DNA of 64,000 nucleotides from Pterois miles (taxonomy: Eukaryota; Chordata; Actinopteri; Perciformes; Scorpaenidae). Both the position numbers and the translations under genes were made by a program. Shown here one piece after another: positions 44,482 to 56,999 of the stretch. The notes under the pieces were generated by a model, which saw nothing but the letters and a program-made list of their open reading frames with translations, was not told where the DNA came from and made no database searches. Each line of letters opens with the position of its first letter. Within the stretch, counting starts at the first letter, position 1. The stretch spans positions 35,401,001-35,465,000 of the forward strand of contig CAMQGK010000052.1 in assembly GCA_947000775.1 (NCBI GenBank), given 5' to 3'.

Positions 44482-45680
44482 AGCTTTGTCCAAAGTGACG
44501 TACATCTGAGAGTTCGTACAACGCAAAGAAGGATCTAGACAGGAGGGAACAACATGAGTACGCACCAACACCAGCTTCAAGTCCGATCAGATGATCAGGG
44601 CTGACAGATGGTGCAACTGACAGAGTGGGTGGAGGCAGATTTCCTTTTATTCCTTGGTTGGTTGCAGTCTGCAACTACACCACTAGATGCTGTCAAATCC
44701 TACACACTGCACCTATCTGCTGGTCTCATCAACAACAGCAACTAAAATACTCAAAGCAAATACAAAGAAATGACAAAATACTGATTAAAATATAAATAAA
44801 CCATTTTAATAAATCACTCCTCAACCAGCAGAGTTTAAATTTGCATCAAAAATGAATGTGGTTAAAGTAGAATGCTGGTAAATCCATCTGCATTTATCTA
44901 TAAATGAACTTGAGTGATTCTGGCAGTGTCTGTTGTATTTAGTACTACTCTACACTATTTATTTAAAAAGTATTAGTTGTGTAGTTATGTTCACCTGATG
45001 ATGGCGCTGCAGGCAAAGCCAATGTCTTCGTCAGCGTCTGTACGATCCATCAGGTCGATGCTGAGATACTGGGTCTCGTGGTGAAGGCAGGTGAAGGCAG
45101 GTGAAGTTTGGTGTCACCAAAATCAGCTGGACTCATCTTGTGGAAAACATGAATGCCTGGATGAAATGTCACAGCAGGAAAATGTCAAACAACTACAGAC
45201 TTAGTATTTGCTCAGCAGCCTGCGTGTGTTTGTGTTTTGGGCTGTTAAAACAGTGTGATACTACCAGACCACAGCTCTGACAGTGTTCGTGGAACGCTTC
45301 TCTTTCTCTGTTTGTTTGCCACTAAGCTTGAAGCCCCAAAACCACATTTAAACAGCAAAAACACCAGAAAACGAAGCCAACAACAACACGAGCAGTGAGC
45401 ACATCCTTTGTTCCCGGATATTTCAGCTCTGCCACATTCCACCGCAAAACCCATCCGGAGGATAATAAGGCCAACTCTTCCGATAGGGGAAAAAAAGAAG
45501 CTTGACTTGTTTTCCTTGCGGAGTCATCCATATTCTCACGTTCCCACATCCGGATCAGGAAGCAGCTCTGAGCACCAGGAACAGGTGGATCCACAGCGCA
45601 GTCAGCTGGAGGCTGGGACCCAGTCTGAAGGCATGGGAATACAGTAGACGTTCACTCTGCCATGTTCTACTCTGGTCTAG
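44481..45680. other. Intergenic, possibly dispersed repeats
   Basis: 44990-45175 (GATGGCGCTGCAGGCAAAG to CATGAATGCCTGGATGAA) recalls a common fish repeat. No gene is supported; the 45322-45594 minus frame has no domain I recognise. Confidence 0.4.
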
Positions 45681-46035
45681 TTAGCCAAAGTCAAGTCAAT
45701 TTCTATAGCCCAAAATCATAAATCACAAGTTTCACTTTTTTTTACAGTCTGTACAGGATACAACACCCTCTGCCCTTTACAGTACGACCCTCTCATCGGA
45801 TAAGGAAAAACTCCCCGACCAAAAAAACCTTTAACAGGGAAAAACCTCAGGAAGAGCAACAGAGGAGGGATCTGTGTTCAGAGTAACAACATAATGAAAA
45901 TACAACATAGACAATCCACATGACACAAATTAATACATATGTACATACATATAAATGCAAATACATACAATGTGAACATATGTGAGAAGGTGGATCCAGG
46001 AGGGATGTCAAGGAACTTCCTGGTGTCGCCAAACA
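45681..46035. mobile_element. Common dispersed fish repeat
   Basis: Contains TCTATAGCCCAAAATCATAA, TCGGATAAGGAAAAACTCCC and AACAGAGGAGGGATC in the order typical of a very abundant teleost repeat (from memory). It leads directly into the 41-bp minisatellite. Confidence 0.5.
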
Positions 46036-47028
46036 AATAGAACCAGAGCAACACCACCTCCTCTCCACACCAGATGGATAGAACCAGAGCAACACCACCT
46101 CCTCTCCACACCAGATAGATAGAACCAGAGCAACACCACCTCCTCTCTACACCAGATAGATAGAACCAGAGCAACGCCACCTCCTCTCCACACCAGATAG
46201 ATAGAACCAGAGCAACGCCACCTCCTCTCCACACCAGATAGATAGAACCAGAGCAACACCACCTCCTCTCCACACCAGATAGATAGAACCAGAGCAACAC
46301 CACCTCCTCTCCACACCAGATAGATAGAACCAGAGCAACACCACCTCCTCTCTACACCAGATAGATAGAACCAGAGCAACGCCACCTCCTCTTCACACCA
46401 GATAGATAGAACCATATTAGCACCACCTCCTCTCCACACCAGATAGATAGAACCAGAGCAACACCACCTCCTCTCCACACCAGATAGATAGAACCAGAGC
46501 AACACCACCTGCTCTCCACACCAGATAGATAGAACCAGACCAACGCCACCTCCTCTCCACACCAGACAGATAGAACCAGACCAACGCCACCTCCTCTTCA
46601 CACCAGATAGATAGAACCAGAGCAACACCACCTCCTCTCCACACCAGATAGATAGAACCAGAGCAACACCACCTCCTCTCCACACCAGACAGATAGAACC
46701 AGAGCAGCGCCACCTCCTCTCCACACCAGACAGATAGAACCAGAGCAACACCACCTCCTCTCCACACCAGACAGATAGAACCAGAGCAACACCACCTCCT
46801 CTCCACACCAGACAGATAGAACCAGAGCAGCGCCACCTCCTCTCCACACCAGACAGATAGAACCAGAGCAACGCCACCTCCTCTCCACACCAGATAGATA
46901 GAACCAGACCAACGCCACCTCCTCTTCACACCAGATAGATAGAACCAGAGCAACACCACCTCCTCTCCACACCAGATAGATAGAACCAGAGCAACACCAC
47001 CTCCTCTCCACACCAGATAGATAGAACC
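46036..47028. repeat. 41-bp minisatellite, left part
   Basis: About 24 copies of a 41-bp unit containing AGATAGATAGAACCAGAGCA and CCACCTCCTCTCCACACC. The array continues at 52390 on the other side of the LTR element, so the two parts were one array. All three minus-strand frames are open as W-F-Y-L-S-G-V-E-R-R repeats because 41 bp cycles the frame; this is not coding. Confidence 0.95.
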
Positions 47029-47549
47029 TGTGACGACTCGGATGGCAGACAGGCTTGGACTCAAATGCAATACTCAGACTACAGGAATTATCAAACAATG
47101 CTGGTCCTTTAATAACAGATATGGTTCGGTACACAGGTAGTCAAAACTCACAAACAAATCCAAAGCGGCAGGCAAAAGGCAGAGTCGGTAAACAGACAGA
47201 ATGATCAGGCACGAGGAATCAATAATGCAAGTAAGAATGCTGGAACGCTGTAACACAGGGGATAACAAGACGATCTGGCACAGGAGGAAAGGGAGACGCT
47301 GCTTAAGTACTGGTGAGGGAAGTGACTAACTATGGACAGGTGGACATGATTAGGGGCGGGGCGACGATCAGACACAGGTGACTGGTGCAGGTAACTAGGT
47401 CAGGAGGAGGTGCTCAAACGTGAAGGCGGGAAGCATGCAGGGCAGGGAGTGAAGTGAACTGCAATGAGAGGAGAGGTTAAACATGCCAAAATAAAACAGG
47501 ATGTGCATCAAAATAAAAGCATGCAACACAGAACAAATGACCTAAGTCC
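47029..47549 (-). repeat. 3' LTR (lacks first 14 bp)
   Basis: It matches the 5' LTR from its base 15 to the end. Upstream it joins directly to the chromodomain coding sequence, with no polypurine tract and no TGTAACG start. Confidence 0.9.
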
Positions 47550-50500
47550 CTGATGAGCTGAGGATCCATAATGTTCTTAGTGGGGACCCAAGATCTCTCC
47601 TCGGGGCCATAACCCTCCCAGTCAACAAGGTATTGTTTGCCTCTACCCCGGGGCCGGACATCCAAAAGGCGTTTAACCGTGTAAACAGGGCCGCCATCAA
47701 TGAACCGGGGGGGCGGTGGGGGTTTGGAGGCTGGGACTAATGGACTCTCTTTATCAGGTTTTAATCTCCCCACGTGGAAAGTGGGGTGGATGCGCATGGT
47801 TCTGGGAAGTTGAAGTTTAACGGCTACAGGGTTGATTACTCTTGATACTGGGAAGGGGCCAACGAATCGGGGGGCTAGTTTGCAGGATTCAACACGGAGA
47901 GGGAGATCCTTGGTGGACAGCCATAACTTCTGGCCTGGTCTGTAGACCGGGGCAGGGGTCCGGTGACGGTCTGCTGTCTTTTTTTACCTGGCCGTGCTCC
48001 TAAGCAGCATCTGGCGTGCCCCCTTCCAGATGCGCTGGCATCGTCTGACTAGGGCTTGGGCTGAGGGAATGCTGGATTCGGCCTCTACCTCAGGAAAGAG
48101 CGGGGGCTGATAGCCGTAGGCGCACTGGGTGGGGGACAAACCAGAAGCAGAGCATGGTAAAGTATTGTGAGCGTATTCGATCCAGATAAGGTTTTTACTC
48201 CAGGAGGCTGGGTTTTGTGCCACCAGGCACCTCAACCCAGTCTCCAGTTCCTGGTTGAGCCTCTCTGTCTGGCTGTTAGATTCTGGATGGTGGCCAGAGG
48301 AGAGGCTGACAGAAGCACTGAGCATGGAACAGAACTCCTTCCAGAACTGCGAGATGAACTGGGGGCCCCGGTCCGACACCACGTCCCTGGGGAATCCATG
48401 TAGACGAAACACGTGAGATAACATAACCTCCGCCGTCTCTTTGGCGTAGGGCAACTTAGGTAGGGCTACAAAGTGCACTATCTTAGAGAACCTATCCTCT
48501 ACCGTAAGTATGGTGGTGTTACCTTCGGATGAGAGTAAACCGGTAACAAAGTCCAGGGAGATATCGGACCAGGGCCGATGTAGAACAGGGAGTGGTCGGA
48601 GCAGTCCAGCTGGAGGCTGGTGAGAGACCTTGTTCCTGGCGCAGACGGGGCAAACAGCGATGTATTCCTTTACTTCCTTCTCCATCCTGGGCCACCAGAA
48701 GCGTTGTCGGATGAGGTACATGGTTCGCCGGGACCCAGGATGGCAGGCAATCCGAGAAGTGTGTGCCCAGTGGATGACCTGCGAACGAACACACTCAGGA
48801 ACAAACAGTCTGTTGTTAGGGCACCCATCCGGTACCGATACCTGTGACAGGGCTTCCTTAACAACATTAACAATATCCCATGTAACTGCACCTACAACAC
48901 ATGATGGGGGCAAAATGTACGAGGGCTCACGAGGGGCGTTTTCAGGGTCGAACAGCCGAGAGAGGGCGTCAGGCTTCCCATTTTTGGACCCTGGCCGATA
49001 TGACCGGGTGAAATTGAACCTATTAAAAAATAGGGCCCACATGGCTTGCCGGGAGTTAAGATGTTTAGCAGTCTTAATATATTCTAAACTTTTGTGGTCC
49101 GTCCAGACCAGAAATGGTTGTTCTGCCCCCTCCAACCAGTGCCGCCATTCCTCCAGGGCTGCTTTCACTGCCAACAGTTCCCTATTCTCGATATCGTAAT
49201 TTCTCTCGGCCGAAGTCAATTTCCTGGACAGAAAAGCACAAGGGTGAAGTTTGTAGTCCTTGGCGGACCACTGAGACAGAATAGCCCCAATGCCGGTGTC
49301 GGATGCGTCTACCTCTACCACAAACTGACGCTCGAGATCTGGGAGTGTGAGAATAGGTGCGGTACTGAAAGAGGCTTTCAATCTCTTGAAAGCCTCCTCG
49401 GCTGCGGAGGACCAGCAGAACTCAACATGTAGTGAGGTGAGGGCATGGAGAGGCGCAGCAATGGAGCTGAAATTTCTGATAAATCGCCTGTAGAAATTGG
49501 CGAAACCGAGGAATCTTTGGACCAATTTGCGAGAGGTAGGAGTGGGCCAATCTGCCACTGCACTAACCTTAATGGGGTCCATCTGGATGGCGTCAGGAGA
49601 AACCACAAACCCCAGGAAGGAAACTGTCGGCACGTGAAACTCACATTTTTCTGCTTTGACATACAGTTGATTCTGTAGCAGCCTCTGGAGGACCTGGTGC
49701 ACATGGTTCACATGGTCCTGTTCATCGGGGGAGAAAATCAAAATGTCATCAAGGTATACAAAGACAAAATGATTCAGCATATCTCTCAGTACATCGTTTA
49801 CCAGAGCCTGGAACACAGCCGGAGCATTGGTTAAACCAAAGGGCATGGCCAAATATTCATAATGCCCACTGGGCGTGTTAAATGCCGTCTTACACTCATT
49901 TCCTTCTCTGATCCTGACCAGGTGGTAGGCGTTTCTTAGGTCCAATTTAGAAAACACCTTGGCTCCCTTTAACTGCTCGAAAGCGGAGGAGATGAGTGGA
50001 AGAGGATAACGGTTTTTAACTGTGATTTCATTAAGTCCACGATAATCAATACATGGACAGAGCGATTTATCCTTCATCTCAACAAAAAAGAATCCTGCCC
50101 CTGCCGGAGAGGACGAGGGGCGGATGATTCCTGCAGCTAGGGAGGTGTCTATGTACTCTCTCATCGCCTCTTGTTCTGAGGCTGAGAGAGAGTACAACCG
50201 GCCCTTGGGCGGAGATGTACCCGGAAGTAAGTCAATGGTGCAGTCATACTCGCGGTGAGGTGGCAGGGAGGTTGCACAAGCCTTATTGAAAACCTCCTTG
50301 AGGTTGTGGTAACACGAGGGAACCCCAGCCACATCCAGGGATTCGGGGACTGCCGGGATTATTTTGTCTGTTGCATTAACGTCCTTGATCACAGAGGGCG
50401 CTCTGGAAGGCTCCATCTCCACCGAGGAAAGAAGAGACTGACAAGTTATTTTACAACCCTCCCCCCAGCTCAATACCTCACCAGTGGACCAGTTAATGTG

Positions 50501-50740
50501 AGTAACCCGGCAAAGAAGTCGTCCATCCAGGGCACTGGCCTCCAACGGTTCTGCTATGGGAACCCCCTGCAGACCCAGGTCCAAAAGAACACTCTTGTCC
50601 ATGAAGCTGGCATCAGAACCAGAGTCAATCATGGCCCGCTGCAGTATAGACTGGGAAGGAGAGACTACTTTGACCTGTGTGAAGGAGCGAGAGGAAATGT
50701 TAGTAGAAAATGTGCGGCTCACCAAAGTTCTCTCCTTCAA
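47477..50740 (-). pseudogene. pol of the LTR element: PR-RT-RNaseH-IN-chromodomain (one stop)
   Basis: A 918-codon open stretch (50740-47984) has the protease site IDSGSD (residue 39), RT with FSKLDLRNAYH and YLDD (329-332), RNase H with VDASDTGIG (478), ENREL and WTDHKS, an integrase HHCC zinc site ending CPVC (697-700), and the catalytic D730, D790, E826 (D,D-35-E). There is no ATG at its beginning, which fits expression as a gag-pol fusion by -1 frameshift. A single TAA (47984-47986) cuts the frame in a run of A; the same frame continues with a linker and a chromodomain (about 47720-47560, with YLVDWEGYGPEERSW). The end then runs into the 3' LTR to a stop at 47477. Confidence 0.94.
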
Positions 50741-51833
50741 TGGTGAGCCCGTTCTTTTAACGGACAGGATATCAGGAAATGTCCATGTTGTCCACAGTAT
50801 ATACAGAGGCCCTCCTGCAGTCGGCGCTGTCGCTCCTCAGGAGTGAGTTTGGTTTTTACAATTTGCATGGGCTCCTCTGTACCACCAGGGGGTGGTGGAG
50901 AACCCTCCGATGACGTCAGCGGAGGAGGACGCCAAGCAGAACGAGGGGTCCACTGCTGCCTCGGCGGGGCGGACGGTAGTACTGCGGGTCCCTGGCGTTC
51001 TCTCTCCTTTTCTTTCTCTTTCTCCTTTCTCTCTCCCATAGACGGTTGTCGATCCGGATGGTCATGGCAATGATAGCATCCGGGTCCCCAGGTAAGTCCA
51101 GCGGGGCCAGCTGGTCCTTGACGGGATCCGACAGCCCATGCAGGAAGGCATCGAGCAGCGCGGCGTCGTTCCATCCGCTGTCAGCGGCCAATGTGCGAAA
51201 CTCGATTGCGTAATCAGCGACTCGTTATTCCCCCTGTCGGAGACCCACCAGCGCTCGAGCAACTTCTCTTCCTGGCTTGGTGTGATCAAAAATCTTCTGT
51301 AACGTATCAGTAAAAAGTTTTAAAGAGAAACACACTGGGGAGTTTCGTGCCCATTCTGCCGTTGCCCAGGCTTTGGCTCTGCCCGAAAGGTGCGTAATAA
51401 TATATGCCACTTTAGCGCGCTCGGATGTGAAATGTGCGGCTTGTAATTCAAAGTGGAGGTTACACTGTACCAGGAAGGAGTGGCAGTTACCAGAGTCACC
51501 GGAGAACTTCTCAGGCTTGGCAAGGTGTGGCGAGCTGGCGGCAGGTGGAGCAGACGGAGGCATGGGCATGGGATCTGGCATGACCTGCGGAGCCGGTGCG
51601 GCGTGGGCATTCGTACTGGAAGAGGGGTGAGTAGCAACCATATTCAAGAGCTGTTGCATTTGAACTCCCAATTGACTGACTTGCTCACCCATGGAGACAC
51701 AGAAGTTTTCCTGGTGGTCCGCCAGTTGTTTGACTCCGTGGCAAACGACGGAGAGTTGCTCCTCGTGTCGGTGGAGCTGTTCACCGTGGGCATGGATCAT
51801 TGTTTGAACCTGATCTGAGCTTGCTGAGTCCAT
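50737..51833 (-). pseudogene. gag of the LTR element (one stop, one frameshift)
   Basis: The structural protein starts MDSASSDQVQ at 51833. A coiled-coil-like start, a Pro/Ala-rich linker (APQVMPDPMPMPP) and a capsid-type retrotransposon-gag domain (AKPEKFSGD, then RVADYAIEF, then FLHGLSDPVKDQL) follow. A TAA at 51225-51227 interrupts it just before RVADYAIEF in the same frame. A frameshift between about 50,930 and 51,050 leads to the frame with the CCHC zinc knuckle CIYCGQHGHFLISC near the end. The last part overlaps the start of pol, which lies one base back (-1). Confidence 0.88.
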
Positions 51834-51850
51834 TTTTGGCCAGATCGTTC

Positions 51851-52389
51851 TGTGACGACTCGGATGGCAGACAGGCTTGAACTCAAATGCAATACTCAGA
51901 CTACAGGAATTATCAAACAACGCTGGTCCTTTAATAACAGATATGGTTCGGTACACAGGTAGTCAAAATTCACAGTCAAACAAATCCAAAGCAGCAGGCA
52001 AAAGGCAGAGTCGGTAAACGGGCAGAATGATCAGGCACGAGGAATCAATAACGCAAGGAAGAATGCTGGAACCCTGTAACACAGGGGATAACAAGATGAT
52101 CTGGCACAGGAGGAAAGGGAGACGCCGCTTAAGTACTGGTGAGGGAAGTGACTAACTATGGACAGGTGGACATGATTAGGGGCGGGGCGACGATCAGACA
52201 CAGGTGACTGGTGCAGGTAACTAGGTCAGGAGGAGGTGCTCAAACGTGAAGGCGGGAAGCATGCAGGGCAGGGAGTGAAGTGAACTGCAACGAGAGGAGA
52301 GGTTAAACATGCCAAAATAAAACAGGATGTGCATCAAAATAAAAGCATGCAACACAGAACAAATGACCTAAGTCCTGCCGGACGTTACA
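51851..52389 (-). repeat. 5' LTR (complete, 539 bp)
   Basis: Read on the minus strand it begins TGTAACGTCCGGCAGGAC and ends CGAGTCGTCACA. The gag ATG follows after only 17 bp, so the primer-binding site must be short or overlap; I could not match it to a specific tRNA. Confidence 0.93.
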
Positions 52390-52660
52390 GAACCAGAGGA
52401 ACACCACCTCCTCTCCACACCAGATAGATAGAACCAGAGCAACACCACCTCCTCTCCACACCAGATAGATAGAACCAGAGCAACACCACCTCCTCTCCAC
52501 ACCAGATAGATAGAACCAGAGCGACGCCACCTTCTCTCCACACCAGATAGATAGAACCAGAGCAACGCCACCTCCTCTCCACACCAGATAGATAGAACCA
52601 GAGCAACACCACCTTCTCTCCACACCAGATAGATAGAACCAGAGCAACACCACCTCCTCT
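52390..52660. repeat. 41-bp minisatellite, right part
   Basis: About 6.5 further copies of the unit seen at 46036-47028, in the same orientation and beginning with the duplicated GAACC. Confidence 0.95.
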
Positions 52661-55147
52661 CACAGTTGCTTGGTGATATAATGCAATTAAGACAACTTTA
52701 TTTATCTTGAAGGACATAGTTGTGCAACAGTTGCAGTCCAAAGTAGGAAAGAGTGCAAATAAAACAAAATTAAGTGCTTCCATTATATGAACTTTATACC
52801 TTTACGACACTACATTTATCAGCTCTTTGCAAACATAGATTAACTAATAAATGATGACACAAGTGTCAGGGGAACAGAGAGAAGGACGCAATGGCTTTAT
52901 TTTTCTATTATGTATATACTAATTATGTATATACTAATTTATTTTATTTGTATTAATACTGTTTTTACATCTATGCTTCTTGTCTTTATTGCACTATCCA
53001 CTTGCTGCTGTAATGTGTGAATTTCCCCACTGTGGGACTAATAAAGGAATATCTTATCTTATCTTAATTGTGGACCAGGGGAATCTTAAAATTAATAGGA
53101 TAATCACAAAAATCGCAGGCGGTTGAAAGGGAGGGGGAAACCAAATGAAAACAGGCCTAAAAGGAAGGCTCCCCACACCCAATATATCATGAAAAGGCTA
53201 AAACTAAATCACCGCTGCCGAACAGAACACAGGCACAAACAGGACAGCACTTTCTCTACCTCCGACCAAGAGGCAGCTGCTGGACACAAATAATCAGAAT
53301 AAAGACCCAATCAGATTAAAAATGCTTCATGTAAACACATCAGTTGGAAGATTAAAAAAAAATTTCATTCCAAATGAGAGAGGTGGTTTATGCTGATTGT
53401 TGATCCGATCGGCGTCCACGCACCCATTCGGATCACGTCTTCCTGGTTGGGTAAAATTATCTCCACTGAGCATGTGCGCTACGTCAGCATGACGCGAGAC
53501 AGATAACGCGGCGTTTGTTTACAACACAGACAGACATACAGCTTCTTCTTCTTCTACTATTTCCGGAAAATTAGACAACTCTGCGCCTGGCCAAAGGATT
53601 TATTCTGATTAAATGCTCGGTGCATGCATGCGCACGTCATGATCGGATCATTTTATTTTGTGTCCATATAAACGCTGGATCTTCAGATTGGATTGGAGGA
53701 ATATGGCGTAAGTAAACAAAGCTAATGAGTAAGCAGCTGAGCCCTGAAACCAGGACAGATCCAGGCTGCAACCAGCTGATCCTCATTAGGGACAATCAGG
53801 CTGCTCAGCTGCCTCTCCTCCCAGATAACGAACCAACCAGCCTGCTGACAGACAGCTGACCAGCACAGTATTATTATAGATTAAACTACCAGCAGTATAT
53901 AAAGTCATTAAAATGAGCTCCAGCTTTACTAGCTGCAACATTAAAGTGATGAACACATTCATTCATCAATAACTCAACAACATGGGAAGGTGTATGAATT
54001 GTGCAACATTACAAGAACATTCCACATTTTTATGCCGTGCAACAAAACTATGGTAATGGCTGCAGTCAGGTTTAGGCAACAAAACTATTACTAAAATATG
54101 TTCGACAACAATGCAACAGAAGTACGGAAAAGACGTCACGAAGGTCGCTAACGTAGCTTCAAAATAACTCAACAGCACGACATGTACGGTGTCGGATACC
54201 GACCTCCTGGTTAAAGTCATGTTGTCTTTTGGATCCGTCCACTTCCTCTCCCACCATTAACAGTCTTTATGTCACTTTGCATGGATGCGTCTACACTGCG
54301 GTCAGTACAGACCATGGACGTGTTAAGAGAACCGGACACAGCGTCATCATTCATTCCTATGAAAGTTGCTCAGTGGTTCATGAGGCCGAAACGATTCGGC
54401 TTTCATCGGGAAAAGTACCCGGATCTTCTGGAGATCTACATCCATTGAGCCCATAGTAGCATCTGCTGGGTCACAACATCATCCCTGCTTGCTAACTCCA
54501 CCTCCCAGCCCTCGCTACAGCCTCAGTCTGGGTCTCAGATAACTCTGGATTCAACTGTTAGTGTGTTTTACACCTTTTAGGACCTGATGATTTAAATAAG
54601 GACTATTAGAGTGTTCCTACTGAGGAGTTGATTCACCTCTATGTAAATGATCCTCTGAGTTACAGATGTCACTTTCTCAATGTAAGTCTGTGGGGAAAAG
54701 TCTCTTGGGGTCCAATGACGTCGTGTGGCAATTACAGAAGTTGCACTACCACCGTTTGGACACTATGAACATTGGGATCAATGACCGGCGCTCCTCCTGG
54801 GGGGTTGGTGCAGCCTACATAGCGCACAAATAACACACGTAAAGCAAGAACAGTTGTTATTGCACGTGAAATGACTTTTGAATTACTGCGTCATTCATAT
54901 GACGTTTGGTGCAACCAGGCTGGAATAGTCCTAATCAAATCATATAATTCATGTTATTCTGAAATGGGCCATCCTGCTTGTGTTAGATGATGTATGTATG
55001 TGCCTGACGTAGTAGGTGTGGAGCAAAATAAAGCTTGGTAGAACAGAAAAGAAAAAGTAGAGCAGAACACAGTAAAGCTGAGTAGAGTTCAGCTGTGCAG
55101 CAGAGTACATCACAGTAGGACACAATAATAAATACACATGTACAGTA

Positions 55148-55150
<3 letters not shown>
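52661..55150. other. Intergenic with dispersed repeats
   Basis: A LINE-type tail (GGGACTAATAAAGGAATATC, then CTTAT repeats) lies at 53020-53070. GTTTAGGCAACAAAACTATT near 54070 belongs to the dispersed 'GCCTAAACC' family. No gene is supported. Confidence 0.45.
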
Positions 55151-55207
<57 letters not shown>

Positions 55208-55216
55208 CTCTCTCGT
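55151..55216. repeat. (AC)n microsatellite
   Basis: About 27 AC dinucleotides followed by a short (CT)n. Confidence 0.95.
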
Positions 55217-55619
55217 AGTGCACAGGCAGCGCAGCGTGCCAGGACTTGAGAGGAACCAGATTGCATATTTGGGATTTCAGATCAGGTTTCAGCCTCTCGG
55301 CTCCGCAGAACCGGATAGATTTGATTACGGCAACAACCACAGGCCAAATCTAATTAGCACGTTATTCACAGCAGGATGTCGGCCTTGTGTTTCAGCATGA
55401 GCCACCACGTCTACACCGGTTTCATGGTCATCGGGAAGAAGCCGACGTTCCGTGGAGAGTTTGCACTGCGAGATAAAACTGAGGTGAACATATAAGGATA
55501 GAAACTGAGAAAACCAGAGGAGGTCGTTATGTGCAGTATGTGCTATAAAAGCTTTACACTGCTGCTAAAAAGTTTGCATTGCGTTATACTGATGTTTTTA
55601 TTCTTTCCTTCAATTAAAA

Positions 55620-55985
55620 ATATTTTGACCCTCTGAGACCACAACAGACTGTTAAAGTCTTTGTTAAGGGGGTCCAGGGGGTCTTTAGAGGGTCCAGGGG
55701 GTCTTTAGGGGGAGATAGCAGGTCAACAGTAGACGTCTCATATTAGTGGTGAACATCATCTGAAGCTGGAACCTGGAGATTAATGTGAGATGCTGCTCAG
55801 CTCTGAGGGTCCAGATGTTGTAGTCATAAAAAGTATAAGAGCAGAAAACATAATGACAGAAGTATCTGATGTCCGTCCTCCTGCTCTATCAGGTCTCAGT
55901 AGTTGCTGCAGTAATTTTTGCGTTGATACCATTTGTTCCACAGATTTGGGGCTAAATTGGACCATTTTTATCACTGGAGAATTGA
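55620..55985. mobile_element. Dispersed repeat, copy B (pair with 27.3 kb)
   Basis: Matches 27300-27680 in the same order of blocks, with a segment of about 80 bp (AGTCATAAAAAGTATAAGAG region) that copy A lacks. Confidence 0.55.
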
Positions 55986-56619
55986 TAGAAATTATCAATA
56001 ATCCTCCAGAATACCACATTAGGACACCAGGACCTTGAGGAACACCATAGAAGAAGACCTAGGATCAATAACTTGTGACATTCATTGACTGGATGTTGAT
56101 CACTAGTGTAGTGTAAAGGTCTCAGAAACCCCCTGATAGTCAGCAGTAACATCTCGCTGTCTAAAGGCGCCTGAAGTCCGTCAGCACTCAGATGCAAAGA
56201 GAGAGGAAGTTTCCTCCCGGCTGAGAGTAGCTGAATGGGGCTTAGACTTAACTCAGTGGGCACAGTGGTGTGGCGTTGCTGCTTGACTTGTCCATATCCT
56301 GACTGAAAGGCCGGTAGGAGAGCAGAGGTTACATCACAGAGGTGACGCATTACAACCATCTTTGAGGGATTTTTGCTTTTGTTCATTGTTCACTTCGAGT
56401 CCCGTGGCTTGACTTAACTGCTTGAGTTGAACTTAGTGGCTGAGCTGCCGGTTACTTCCTACCTGTGACGCCTCGACCACCCAGACGTCGGACGTCATCT
56501 CGGCTCCAAGCAGGCCTTGAAACTCAAAGAAGAAGAAGAAGAAGAAGATCAACCTTTATTAGGTTTACATGCAAAGAAAGTTAACATTAAAGGAAAACAT
56601 TTTACTGTTTTCCACAAAT

Positions 56620-56822
56620 TATTCTTCCTAGACTTCTGCTTTCAGAGCTAGTTATTAAATAAATTATTACCTAAAGGAATAATAATCAAAAGCAGAGGCA
56701 GTTTTGTAATATGACCAAGAGTAGATATATTTATATAGTCTTACAGTTAGAACCGGCCCGTTGAGGGGAACCATGATGCTGCTGTGGCCCGGGATCAAAC
56801 TCAGTTGGACCCGCCTGTTTTA
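56620..56822. mobile_element. Partial copy of the Charlie-like hAT element
   Basis: Clearly homologous to 7468-7663 (shared GACTTCTGCTTTCAGAGCTA and AATCAAAAGCAGAGGCAGTT), with the right end ...AAACTCAGTTGGACC. The left part is absent. Confidence 0.65.
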
Positions 56823-56999
56823 AAGTGTACTTTCATGAACTATAATGTGGGCTCAAAGTATAAAACTAGTAAACTATCAGTATATTTACAGTATAGTTGC
56901 AGTACAAAATAAAAATGTACACTAGATGTGCACTTAAACTTTACTGTTCTACTCTTACAGAACATTTATATACTTGTATACTTTTACAAACTAAAAGTA

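Larger units (their letters stand above)
47029..52389 (-). mobile_element. Ty3/Gypsy chromovirus-type LTR retrotransposon, 5.36 kb
   Basis: Two LTRs (47029-47549 and 51851-52389) flank gag and pol on the minus strand. The outer ends are TG...CA and the flanks GAACC (47024-47028 and 52390-52394) form a 5-bp target duplication, as expected for this class. Order is protease, RT, RNase H, integrase, chromodomain, which is Ty3/Gypsy. By eye the LTRs differ at about 12 bases and one 4-bp indel over 520 bp, so the insertion is fairly young. Both gag and pol have defects and the 3' LTR lacks its first 14 bp, so the copy is inactive. There is no envelope frame. Confidence 0.95.

Noticed and set aside
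45322..45594. 90-codon minus-strand frame with hydrophobic end
   Set aside because: No recognisable domain, no splice sites, and surrounding sequence is repeat-like.
46008..47134. Overlapping hydrophobic minus-strand frames (W-F-Y-L-S-G-V-E-R-R) that look like membrane proteins
   Set aside because: The 41-bp unit cycles through all three frames and lacks stops; it is a minisatellite.
55218..55490. Possible exon with CAG acceptor and GAG|GTGAAC donor
   Set aside because: Several frames are open for short distances only, no family is recognised, and no partner exon was found.
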